Below are positions 1 to 11,774 of a stretch of DNA of 64,000 nt, piece after piece (the stretch's first letter is position 1; each line of letters starts with the position of its first letter). The notes beneath the pieces are model-generated. The model worked only from the letters and a program-made list of their open reading frames with translations, made no database searches and had not been told where the DNA came from. This DNA comes from Argopecten irradians (lineage: Eukaryota > Mollusca > Bivalvia > Pectinida > Pectinidae). The translations under genes were made by a program, and so were the position numbers. The DNA is taken from the NCBI RefSeq assembly GCF_041381155.1, contig NC_091134.1:42987338-43051337 (forward strand), in the 5' to 3' direction.

Positions 1-107
1 ATAATCTTAGTCACAAAAGAGTTTTCATGTGCAATTCCGAATGCACGCATTGACCCGAGGAGGTCCGAACGAATGGCGCATTCGATCACTGTTCGGAACG
101 TCCTTAA
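1..107 (-). repeat. Dispersed short repeat, inverted relative to a copy at 47607-47712
   Basis: This stretch is the near-perfect reverse complement of 47607-47712. The shared ends are a TTAAGGAYGTTCCGAAC-like motif and a block reading ACTCTTTTGTGACTAAGATTAT in the right-hand copy. It is probably a MITE or a fragment of one, lying in an intron of the MRPS15 gene. The left edge of the window cuts it, so its full length is unknown. Confidence 0.7.
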
Positions 108-231
108 GCTAGTTCTACAATCCTAAATGTTGTGATGGTACATGTATGTCTGTATAATTGATGCTGGGTTGTGATGGTTTTTGTATGTTTAATTTGTCTT
201 GTCTGTATAACTATTTTTGTATTATTTTCAG

Positions 232-3200
232 TGCACCTGATGTTGTACAGAAGTTGTGTTCTATTGAGTTTGCTGACCGGGTAAGGATTTAATGCCCCTT
301 CACTCTTCATACATTCATAAAGATTGAATACATTACTCATAAAACCATCATATGAAGAAAAAAATCTGTTCAGGTAAAATATGATATTCATCAATAATTG
401 CTATAGATTGCATTAATCTTACAAATCTATCTGGTGGGTTTTCTGAGGTAAATTTGATTATTGTTTTACTGTTAAATATTAACTAGCTACTTAACAATAC
501 ATTCAATATTGCATGTGTATGTTTCAGCTACAAAAGAGGTATCACAGAATATTTGCTATGAAAGATACAATTCGTAAAGCATGTGGAGTGGAGCACAGAC
601 GCGAGATGATTGGTATGTTACAGATAAAACTTGTAAATGTAGAATACAATACATAGATAATATAGTAACTGTAGAATACAATACATAGATAATACAGTAA
701 CTAGGTAACTGTAGAATACAATGCATAGATCATACAGTAACTGTAGAATACAATACAATACATAGATAATACAGTAACTAGCTAACTGTAGAATACAATA
801 CGTAGATAACACAGTAACTGTAAAATACAATACATAGATAATACAGTAACTGTAAAATACAATACATAGATAATACAGTAACTGTAGAATACAATACATA
901 TATAATACAGTAACTGTAAAATACAATACATAGATAATACAGTAACTGTAGAATACAGTACACAGATAATAGAGTAAATGTAAAATACAATACATAGATA
1001 ATACAGTAACTGTAGAATACAGTACATAGATAATACAGTAACTGTAGAATACAATACATAGATAATACAGTAACTGTAAAATACAATACATAGATAATAC
1101 AGTAACTGTAAAATACAATACATAGATAATACAGTAACTGTAGAATACAGTACATAGATAATACAGTAACTGTAGAATACAGTACATAGATAATACAGTA
1201 AATGTAAAATACAATACATAGATAATACAGTAACTGTAAAATACAATACATATATAATACAGTAACTGTAAAATACAATACATAGATAATACAGTAACTG
1301 TAGAATACAATACATAGATAATACAGTAACTGTAGAATACAGTACATAGATAATACAGTAAATGTAAAATACAGTACATAGATAATACAGTAACTGTAGA
1401 ATACAGTACATAGATAATACAGTAAATGTAAAATACAATACATAGATAATACAGTAAATGTAAAATACAATACATAGATAATACAGTAACTGTAGAATAC
1501 AATACATAGATAATACAGTAACTAGGTAACTGTAGAATACAATGCATAGATCATACAGTAACTGTAGAATACAATACAATACATAGATAATACAGTAACT
1601 AGCTAACTGTAGAATACAATACGTAGATAACACAGTAACTGTAAAATACAATACATAGATAATACAGTAACTGTAAAATACAATACATAGATAATACAGT
1701 AACTGTAGAATACAATACATATATAATACAGTAACTGTAAAATACAATACATAGATAATACAGTAACTGTAGAATACAGTACACAGATAATAGAGTAAAT
1801 GTAAAATACAATACATAGATAATACAGTAACTGTAGAATACAGTACATAGATAATACAGTAACTGTAAAATACAATACATAGATAATACAGTAACTGTAA
1901 AATACAATACATAGATAATACAGTAAATGTAGAATACAATACATAGATAATACAGTAACTGTAAAATACAATACATAGATAATACAGTAACTGTAAAATA
2001 CAATACATAGATAATACAGTAACTGTAAAATACAATACATAGATAATACAGTAACTGTAGAATACAATACATATATAATACAGTAACTGTAAAATACAAT
2101 ACATAGATAATACAGTAACTGTAGAATACAGTACATAGATAATACAGTAAATGTAAAATACAATACATAGATAATACAGTAACTGTAGAATACAGTACAT
2201 AGATAATACAGTAACTGTAAAATACAATACATAGATAATACAGTAACTGTAAAATACAATACATAGATAATACAGTAACTGTAGAATACAATACATAGAT
2301 AATACAGTAACTGTAAAATACAATACATAGATAATACAGTAACTGTAAAATACAATACATAGATAATACAGTAACTGTAAAATACAATACATAGATAATA
2401 CAGTAACTGTAAAATACAATACATAGATAATACAGTAACTGTAGAATACAATTCATATATAATACAGTAACTGTAAAATACAATACATAGATAATACAGT
2501 AACTGTAGAATACAGTACACAGATAATAGAGTAAATGTAAAATACAATACATAGATAATACAGTAACTGTAGAATACAGTACATAGATAATACAGTAACT
2601 GTAAAATACAATACATAGATAATACAGTAACTGTAAAATACAATACATAGATAATACAGTAACTGTAGAATACAGTACATAGATAATACAGTAACTGTAA
2701 AATACAATACATAGATAATACAGTAACTGTAAAATACAATACATAGATAATACAGTAACTGTAGAATACAATACATAGATAATACAGTAACTGTAAAATA
2801 CAATACATAGATAATACAGTAACTGTAGAATACAATACATAGATAATACAGTAACTGTTAAATACAATACATAGATAATACAGTAACTGTAGAATGCAAT
2901 ACATTGATAATACAGTAACTGTAAAATACAATACATAGATAATACAGTAACTGTAAAATACAATACATAGATAATACAGTAACTATAGAATACAATACAT
3001 AGATAATACAGTAACTGTAGAATACAGTACATAGATAATACAGTAACTAGGTAACTGTAGAATACAATACATAGATAATACAGTAACTGTAGAATACAAT
3101 ACAATACATAGATAATACAGTAACTGTAGAATACAATACAATACATAGATAATACAGTAACTAGGTAACTGTAGAATACAATACATAGATAATACAGTAA

Positions 3201-6200
3201 CTAGGCAACTGTAGAATACAATTCATAGATAATACAGTAACTGTAGAATACAATACAATACATAGATAATACAGTAACTGTAGAATACAATACAATACAT
3301 AGATAATACAGTAACTGTAGAATAGAATACATAGATAAATACAGTAACTAGCTAACTGTTGAATACAATACGTAGATAACACAGTAACTGTAGAATACAA
3401 TACATAGATCATACAGTAACTGTAGGATATAATACAAATAATACAGTAACTGTAGAATACACTATGTAGATAATACAGTAACTGTTGAATACATTACATA
3501 GATAAAACAGTAACTGTACAATACAATACATGGATAATACATGTAACTGTGGAATACAAAACACAGATAATGAAGAAATATATAATACATATAGGATCTT
3601 AAATATGTGGTTATTTTATATGAGATTTCACGCAACTCCTCTCAAAGATTTAATTTTTCCTCACTAATGCTTGCAAAATAAAACATTTCTAAGAATTGTT
3701 ATATAAATTAAATAAAAGATTTGAGATGAGGGTCATACTATTTCATATGAAATGAACACAAATTTAAGATATGTCAGTTAAATAAGCCTCACTGAATTGC
3801 ATTATATTTAGATTGGTCTGTTCATCTGTCCTTGTAGTGATTTGCCCACATTCGAGTACATTAAAGAAAAAATCTTATCCAGACTATCTCCTTAAATATG
3901 GCACATTGGGGGCGCGGTGGCCGAGTGGTTAAGATGTCCCGACTTACCCCAAGCCCTCCACCTCTGGGATGCGGGTTCGAATCCCATGTGGGGCAGTTGC
4001 CAGGTACTGACCGCTGACGGTGGTTTTTCTCCTACTCCGGCTTTCCTCCACCACAAAGCACGTCCTTATATGACCCTGGCTGTTAATAGGACCACTAAAA
4101 CAAACTAAATATGGCACTGAAACTACTTGTATATTGGTCCACCTATGTCAAGCAGTGTGTGGCATAGCCATATTAAAACCAGGCTACTATGACCCACACT
4201 TTGACGTTTGATGTGTAGTCAATAAAGAATTTCTCCAGGCTTTCTCTCCTTTTTTATGATCGAGGCACTGAATGTTTATACCCTGGTTTTCTGTGGGATA
4301 CACTTTTCAAATGTAATCATTACATGTGTACATTTCATAAATATTTCAAACTCTATTAACGTACTTGTTTTAGCATAGTCAAATTTCAGCGCAAATGTGA
4401 AACAATGTTAATTATGATTCATTAGTGCAGTTTTAAAATGACGCAATTCCATGGTTCCATAACGGGAAACCTTTTACAAACTTAAGCGCTGTACATGAAT
4501 TAGCACTTCAAAGAAGAGCTGAAATAAAACTTCTGGGCCCAGTTTCACAAATATTCCTTAAAGTGTACACGGAATGGTTTGGTATATAAGGCTTGATAAA
4601 TGCGTCATTGGATGAAATTTAGAGTGGCGAAAGTACGAGTTTCATAGCGAATACGGTATTAGAGATAATACGCCGTTTCTCTAGAACACACCTGAAGCCC
4701 CAAGCCATTGACCCTGATTCGAGACCCCTGACCTGTGACGTCACGAGGACAACGGGATCGAATCTACTCGCATAAGTTAGAGTGACAATTTTCGGTGACT
4801 TCCATCTAATATAAACTACCAGTTTGTAAATATTGATTTTGAAGACTCAAATACCTGTGTACATGTCCGATACATGTTTAATTTTATCCTCAATCAAAGA
4901 TAGAGATTGGAATACGCTTGGAAATAGAGATTTATATTATACATATATATTGATGTACCTGTCGTAGAAAAATGAACATCTCTGTGCGATTACTGCATAA
5001 TTATACACAATAAAATGAACATAATAATCCACGTACCTTGTATATCCGCGGTGTTTGGAACCACATATACATGTACACGAATATATATATATATGTTCTT
5101 GATAATTTCGTACAAAACCCAACTCGGGTCGTCTAATTTCTACTGGTCCAACCGCTTTACAAATTTCTAAATTTTTCATAAAATCTGCCCATACGAATTA
5201 AGGCATGATTCTTAACCAAGGATTTATAAGTCTTTGTTCAAAACAGATTTTTTTTGCATATATGTAAATGCATCTACTAACTGCATTATGTCTGAAATCG
5301 ATTGTGTGACTTAATTACTGTACATTTGATACCATTGCTTAATTAACAGTATATGTTTGTCATTTAATTCTACTGTGATTTGGCGAATTTAATTTTATAT
5401 ACCAAGTTTTGAGACAGGTCACATCACAAATAATTATTATTTAGCAGATGTGATATTTTTCGATCATTTTTTTTTTACAAAATACATTAGCTTTCATATA
5501 GAATCTTCTACAGAGCATCCGACGACTTGCTGATATTTCGCTTAAGGTCATTCATTAGTGTCTTTACTTGAAAAAATAAATCATGCACAGGTCAGACAAT
5601 AAAAATGAGACTGAAAATGTCTATGTCTACTCCAAATAGCAGATATCAAGTATCAAAAGCAGAATACTTCCGAATAGCCAATGTCGTGCTGCGTTAATCT
5701 CTTTACCTGTATACTGCAGTAACTAAAACGCGTGGTCAACTCTGGCTAATTAGGGGACTAACAAGTTATGGAAGAAAGGTGTTTAGTGACCTGTCACGCT
5801 GTGTTAACTAGCACACGTCACGTGTCAAAATATCTGTCCACAGGTAAGTTAGACGGACAATTTTACAGTAAAATATACCGTTCGTACATAATATATAACA
5901 AGTGTATCACACTACATGAATGGTTAATATTTCTGATAGTCTCCAATTCTTTGTGGATTTTGGCCAATTTCGATCATTATATGATACCAATAATGATAAT
6001 CTATATTACCAATAAATGTACTGTTGAAGATTGTTTAAATAACACATGTCTACATAGTAAGTTTTTGTTGTTTTTTACCCCCCCCCCCAAAAAAAAAAAA
6101 AAATAAATAAAATAAAATAAAATATGTCTGTGATATCTACGTGTTTTGAACTATGAAATACATTATACATGTATAACAAACTTTCTTTTTGTTATGTTTG

Positions 6201-8277
6201 TTCTTTATTCATACAGAAACATATTCCAATGGATAATTATATATGACCAAGGATTTTACGGCCATCATTTCCCGAAATCGCCTCCTTTAAGATTACATAG
6301 TGAAAATTAAATTTTCCTGAACTTTGATAATTTAATAATTTATTAAAACAGAGATTATATTTCTAGTAAAAAGGTACCGAGCCGTGCATGTATGAAAGTT
6401 TACACAAGGCAGAGATAATTTAATTATTGAAATCTCTGCACAATTATTATTTTAGCCTTGTTTCAGTTGCAATATTTCTTAATACATAATCAAATCGTCA
6501 TCATAACTATATATACAGAAACATATTTATATATGTTTCTGATATATACTTGTAAAATTTCCGTAAGCCCATTTCAGGAATTCATATATGTCCACCTTTG
6601 TGCTATAACCACACTACCAAATAACTCACTTCCGTTGTCCTCGTGACGTCACATCCGGCTATTCCCCAAATCAGCGTGAGTGGCCGATTCCCTGATTAGC
6701 AGTCGATATACAGGTAAAAATCGGGCACTTCGGAGGGCGGTATCTCGGTATTGAAGCGGCCGATTTTGATGCGGTTTTCAACATTTTTGTCAGGAGATCA
6801 AACAGAATAACATATCAAAATATAATTTTCCGTTCCGTGTACACTTTAACTTTAAGGAATTACTTAATTTAAAATTCTCCATAGGAAAGCATAACAAAAG
6901 TAAAGGAAAAAAAATTAATTGAAGGAGCCTTCCTTAAAATCTGTAATACTTTCCTTTGGAGAATTTTAAGTTAAGGAATTCCTTAAAGAATGTTCATGAA
7001 ACTGGTTAAATAAATAGGTTTATGGTATCTGCATACATGTATATTTCTTATGCCTGACAATACAATACTGAGCAATATATGTATTCTAACATATCACAAG
7101 GCATTTAATAAATGGTATTATGAGATCACATGGTCAAAGGTGTGGTATACACAGTAAGGAGATCAGTTTTGTGCTTTGCTATCGTAAAATGACATTTTGA
7201 GTATATCCATGGTAAGCAATAGTGGATTACGAGGTACACAAAATATGCCATTGGTGACCATAATATTCAAATAATATAAATGTTGACTAAGGTTAGGTTT
7301 ATCGTTTGTCCATTACAGTTGCCAACATGACTCTGCAGATTAGAGCGACCATTCACCATTTACAAAACTTCCCCAAGGTAAGGTTTGTTTTACCTGTATA
7401 TTACAGCAATAGCAGGTTACATATATGTAGGTAGTATTATGTGGGTGTTGACTGTGTCCTAATATAACATAGAAGTCTGTGATTTTAACTTTATTGCAGA
7501 CTTTCCCTACATTATCAGTGCTTGATTGAATGACTTGAGATCAAAAGGTTATAGGTCAATGCCACCATGACTAAAATAGAAAAACAAAATCTATTTGATT
7601 CACTAAATAGCTGAATTGTAAACATTAATGAGTGATATTGGATTGCATGTGGAAATGAAGCTGGAAACTACAGGCAAACATCAACTTTTGTGGAACAGCT
7701 GCAGGCAAAACATCCACTTTTGTGGAACAGCTGCAGGGAAAACATCCACTTTTGTGGAATATTTTATGTTTTATAACTATTAGATTACTAGATAAACTTT
7801 TTTCTGTGTACATATATAAATTCCAGTATATCAGTGTATAGTTGACTCCTACTCAATACCAATCTGTTTATTTGTTTCTTCCTTCAGGACATGCAAGCCA
7901 AAAGATTTGTTGTGGAAAAAATTGCAAAGAGGAAACGAGAGCTAAGACGATTACGCTCGGAAGATTATGAAAGATTTTTGTGGCTGATGAAGGAACTGCA
8001 AATAAAATATGTACCACCAACTATGTACAATTTTAATGAGACAAAGTATGGTCGAAGAAAGAGACTGGCCCGTGAAGAGGCTTTCAAAATGAAGACCCAA
8101 AAGTTGGATGAGCTGAAGGAACGATTGGATCAGGAAAAAATATCATTTTTAGAAGACAAGGCTAAAATAATGCAAGAAATTGAACAGGATATGGCAAAGT
8201 TTAATATTGACAAGGAGGAAATGTTAAAATTAGTGGAAACCAAGAGGCGTTCTAAATTAGGTCTAGATACAATGTGA
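232..8277 (+). CDS. MRPS15: Mitochondrial ribosomal protein S15 (uS15m), 5' end missing
   Basis: A component of the small mitoribosomal subunit that binds 12S rRNA in the matrix. Four coding exons are visible at 232-280, 528-612, 7319-7377 and 7888-8277. Each has AG before and GT after, and the reading phases join exactly (0, 1 and 0 at the three junctions). They give 193 residues. The S15 core lies at visible residues 48-105: a helix starting MTLQIRATIHHLQ, then KRFVVEKIAKRKRELRRLR, then YERFLWLMKELQIKY. This is the classic S15 pattern of basic LL..V.KRRRLL..L followed by Y..LI..LGL. A charged, mostly helical tail of about 88 residues follows and ends at TGA 8275-8277; such C-terminal extensions are usual for mitochondrial S15. 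The first exon or exons, with the transit peptide, lie left of the window. The second visible intron (613-7318) is swollen by satellite and SINE DNA. Confidence 0.9.
640..3590. repeat. Satellite array, 32-bp unit, about 90 copies
   Basis: The period is 32 bp (for example AGTAAC at 845 and 877). Each unit carries the odd palindrome TACAGTAACTGTA followed by an A-rich stretch ending ATACATAGATAA. Variants recur in blocks: a 5-bp-longer unit (CTAGGTAACT) at 701 and 1522, CTAACT units at 782 and 1603, and CACAGATAATAGAG at 961 and 1782. All are 821 bp apart, so a higher-order segment has been duplicated. Units after about 3340 are more diverged, as is usual at an array edge. Because 32 is not a multiple of 3 and the minus strand of the unit has no stop in any frame, it yields meaningless long reading frames (up to 545 codons) that are not genes. 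Confidence 0.95.
3905..4105 (+). mobile_element. tRNA-derived SINE (V-SINE-like) with intact 12-bp target-site duplication
   Basis: The tRNA-like head has a pol III A box TGGCCGAGTGG at 3918-3928 and a B box GGTTCGAATCC at 3974-3984. The body contains GGTTTTTCTCC, a CTTTCCTCCACCAC block and the tail GACCCTGGCTGTTAATAGGAC. The element is flanked by TAAATATGGCAC at 3893-3904 and again at 4106-4117, which marks a recent retroposition. The layout resembles the molluscan V-SINE called RUDI; that name is from memory and not verified. The head is leucine/serine-tRNA-like but lacks a proper cloverleaf, so it is not a functional tRNA gene. Confidence 0.9.
4539..7005. mobile_element. Long foldback region with terminal inverted repeats, no transposase seen
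   Basis: The left end CAGTTTCACAAATATTCCTTAA (4540-4561) is inverted at the right end (6980-7004, TTCATGAAACTG). A second inverted pair lies just inside (GTGTACACGGAA at 4564-4575, its complement at 6834-6845), and a third carries TGTGACGTCACGAGGACAACGG (4734-4755, inverted near 6632-6653). The pairs are nested in the correct order, so the whole segment looks like one non-autonomous DNA element or two nested ones. It lies in an MRPS15 intron. No reading frame inside it resembles a transposase. A poly-C/poly-A run at about 6080-6120 may mark an extra retroposon tail. Confidence 0.6.
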
Positions 8278-8959
8278 GACATATCATGTAAATGGACAAG
8301 AAAGAGTTTTGATGTTATTATATTTGGATGATGTTGAGTTGACCCATACATTAAAATGATATTTTATAGTGTGCATGTGTGTGTCTGCTGGATTGAAAAC
8401 AAATGACTGAAGAAGCATTAAAAATGGTTACTTGCTGAAACAAGAAAAAATATTCAGTCATTTGTTACGTATCAATTGATACATATTTGTAGAATGATAT
8501 TAGTAACATATATCCTGATATTGAAAAATATTGGGTGTAAAAGAATTTTTGATCAGGTGAAGTGAAGTGAACAAACTATGTAACCCTTTAAAGTCCTAAA
8601 GCTAAAGTCTAAAAAGCTGAAAAATTTAAACCAAAACGACTGATAACTTCAGGAATTTTTACCTCATTGAATGACTCTAATTCTTGCAGGTTCCTCATAG
8701 CTTTTGATATTGTCATCAGTTTAATAAACTTGCACATGTTTTGTTTCCATATCTTTGAGTATTATCTGCTTGAAGAATTTTCTATCACCATCTTGTTATC
8801 AATGGCACAAAGAATGATATATATGATATATCTTGGATACCATGTGACATTATTTTAACCAGTACAGGATTCTTGTCTTGGTTGGGATAAGGGAATGCAT
8901 TTGTGTAATTATGTCATAAACTACTACCAGGTAAAACATCTTATAAGTGTATTTTTTCT
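8278..8959. other. MRPS15 3' flank, nothing else seen
   Basis: This contains the presumed 3' untranslated region of MRPS15. There is no second gene here and no clear AATAAA close to the stop; an ATTAAA-type signal occurs at 8350-8355. The remaining sequence is AT-rich and unstructured. Confidence 0.5.
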
Positions 8960-9852
8960 AAAGCTGACAATGCAAGTTAAAATTATTAAAATGATTTTTT
9001 TTTAAAAATAATTATACTCGTTTTTTCAAGAATCGTTTATGAGACATTCCCCGGTTGAGGACAGCCATTTTTCGTTTTACATTCCGACGACTCACCGACC
9101 CCTATATAAAGCGCGTGAATCGACACACGTGCGCTCATTCATGTACCTATACACCTAGCAGTCCACAGTATATATCACCTACAAATAGGTAAACAAAACC
9201 CTCACCTGTAAAACTATATGGGACTTTTTTTAGCAAGAAAACATGCCAACTTCTCTAAGTTGTCATTTCGATGTTTCTCAAAATAAAATTCCAACGCAAG
9301 TGAATAGAAATCCAAACAATAATCCGTCCACATATCTCCACGTATATCATCGTACTCGATGCACTCAACTGACCATATACACGTGACTATAGTACCTGAC
9401 CCGAACGAGCGACAACTATCAAGAACACACACATGTCGTTGTACATGTACGTGTAAAACTTAGTGTATATTGACGTGTTTTATAAGTTCGTATTGGACAT
9501 ATGTTGGGATATAGCTGACAACACATTCATCTATTACTTCAATGAAATATTGTCAGGTGAGTGCAGTGTTTATTTTCAATTTGACATTGTTATTTGCAAT
9601 ATCAGGGCATGTGTATCTGAGACAAGACATGTTTAGAATGATACACGTGTGTCAAGTGTCCCATGCTTTATATAGGGGGTTGGCCAGTGAAGGTTACTAT
9701 GCAGAGCAAAAGAAAAATGGCTGCCACTTCCTTAGATACCCCACTGTCATAACTAGGGGATGTCTCAGAAACAATTTTTGAAAATCAAAATTTCGTTAAT
9801 ATATTTTTTTTTCAATTTCAACTGCATGTTTTTAACTTGCATTGTCAGCTTT
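8960..9852. mobile_element. Foldback DNA element with long inverted ends, each carrying a TATA-like box
   Basis: AAAGCTGACAATGCAAGTTA at 8960-8979 is inverted at 9833-9852. The similarity continues inward through GAGACATYCCC and CAGCCATTTTTC to a block with CCCCTATATAAAG (left, about 9099-9111) and its complement (9666-9678). The inverted ends are therefore close to 180-200 bp each, around a unique core of about 500 bp. TA flanks both ends, compatible with a TA target duplication. No transposase is present, so it is non-autonomous. Confidence 0.65.
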
Positions 9853-9879
9853 AAGCTTACCTATCAGAATGGATATCAG

Positions 9880-11355
9880 GTTCCCATGAGATCTCTAAAT
9901 TTCCTGAGATGGAAGTATATGTGTTAGAGTTGTCTGATCTCTAAATGTCCTGAGATGGAAGTATTGATGGTGGAGTTGTCTGATCTCTGAGTGTTCCGAG
10001 ATGGAAACATTGATGGTGGAGTTGTCTGATCTTGAAATGTCCCGAAATGGAAGTATTGATGGTGGAGTTGTCTGATCTCTAAATGTCCCGAAATGGAAGT
10101 ATTGATGGTGGAGTTTTCTGACCTCTGAGTGTCCTGAGATGGAAGTATTGATGATGGAGTTGTCTGATCTCTAAATGTCCTGAGATGGAAGTATTGATGG
10201 TGGAGTTGTCTGATCTCTGAGTGTCCCGAGATGGAAAATTTGATGATGGAGTTGTCTGATCTCTAAATGTCCCGAAATGGAAGTATTGATGGTGGAGTTT
10301 TCTGACCTCTGAGTGTCCAGAGATGGAAATATTGATGGTGGAGTTGTCTGATCTCTAAATGTCCTGAGATGGAAGTATTGGTGGTGGAGTTGTCTGATCT
10401 CTGAGTGTCCTGAGATGAAAGTATTAATAGGGGAGTTGTCTGATCTCTAAATGTCCCGAAATGGAAGTATTGATGGTGGAGTTTTCTGACCTCTGAGTGT
10501 CCTCAGATGGAAGTATTGATGATGGAGTTGTCTGATCTCTAAATGTCCTGAGATGGAAATATTGGTGGTTGAGTTGTCTGATCTCTGAGTGTCCTGAGAT
10601 GAAAGTATTAATAGAGGAGTTGTCTGATCTCTAAATGTCCTGAGATGGAAATATTGGTGGTGGAGTTGTCTGATCTGTAAGTGTCCTGAGATGGAAGTAT
10701 TTATGGTGGAGTTGTCTGATCTCTAAGTGTCCCGAGATGGAATTATTGATGGTGGAGTTGTCTGATCTCTAAGTGTCCTGAGATGGGAGTATTGATGGTG
10801 GAGTTTTCTGATCTCTAAGTGTCCTGAGATGGAAGTATTGATGGTGGAGTTGTCTGATCTCTAAGTGTCCTGAGATGGAATTATCGATTGTGGAGTTGTC
10901 TGATATCTTAGTGTCCCGAAATGGAAGTATTGGTGGTGGAGTTGTCTGATATCTATATGTCCTGAGATGGAAGTATTGATGGTGGAGTTGTCTGATCTCT
11001 AAGTGTCCCGAGATGGAATTATTGATGGTGGAGTTGTCTGATCTCTAAGTGTCCTGAGATGGGAGTATTGATGGTGGAGTTTTCTGATCTCTAAGTGTCC
11101 TGAGATGGAATTATTGATGGTGGAGTTGTCTGATCTTTAAGTGTCCTGAGATGGAAGTATTGATGGTGGAGTTGTCTGATCTCTAAGTGTCCTGAGATGG
11201 AATTATCGATTGTGGAGTTGTCTGATATCTTAGTGTCCCGAAATGGAAGTATTGGTGGTGGAGTTGTCTGATATCTATATGTCCTGAGATGGAAGTATTG
11301 ATGGTGGAGTTGTCTGATCTTTAAGTGTCCTGAGATGGAAGTATTGATGGTGGAA
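9880..11355. repeat. Minisatellite array, 46-bp unit, about 32 copies
   Basis: Units contain GTTGTCTGATCTCTAAGTGT then CCTGAGATGGAAGTATTGAT and GGTGGA; GTTGTCTGAT recurs at 10021, 10067 and so on, 46 bp apart. A six-unit block is duplicated: the CCCGAGATGGAATTATTGAT variant at 10731 reappears at 11007, exactly 276 bp later. The array lies between MRPS15 and the Dlish homologue. Its minus-strand reading frames are repeat artefacts. Confidence 0.95.
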
Positions 11356-11360
11356 TCTAA

Positions 11361-11774
11361 CAAGTGACAGTATGTACAAATAGTTGGACTGATATTTGTG
11401 TAGCCCTGTCATCTTAATGTGGAGATATTATGTATACAAAACAACATGTGTACATGATGTATGTAAATGTCAATGTTTTATGTGTAGCTGTATTGAACAG
11501 GACTGTTGCGACAGTAACCAAACAAAGTCTTTGATATAGTATGGGAAAGTGATACTGGCCATTTGGGTCTTTTCTTTAAAGATAGAAATTGATTGTATTA
11601 AGTAGATATAAAAGGGAAAAGCTTATCAGACATGTATATTTTCAATAGATTTATTAAACAAAACTCTTGCTGCTGCCTCTTCCTATACAATGTACATGTA
11701 TCATAAATATTAATGTTTAAGTGTAAAAAGTAAATGTATCACATTATCATAATGAAAAAATTCATTTGACATAA
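11361..11774. other. AT-rich intergenic stretch, nothing recognised
   Basis: Between two minisatellite arrays. No reading frame, RNA gene or repeat structure was seen. Confidence 0.4.

Noticed and set aside
618..3412. Long minus-strand reading frames, up to 545 codons
   Set aside because: They follow from a 32-bp satellite unit with no stop on that strand; the peptide is a pure repeat, without a start context or domain.
3908..3990. tRNA gene
   Set aside because: A and B boxes are present but the acceptor stem and cloverleaf do not form, and the sequence continues into a SINE body with target duplication.
11091..11363. 90-codon minus-strand frame
   Set aside because: It is a translation of the 46-bp minisatellite.
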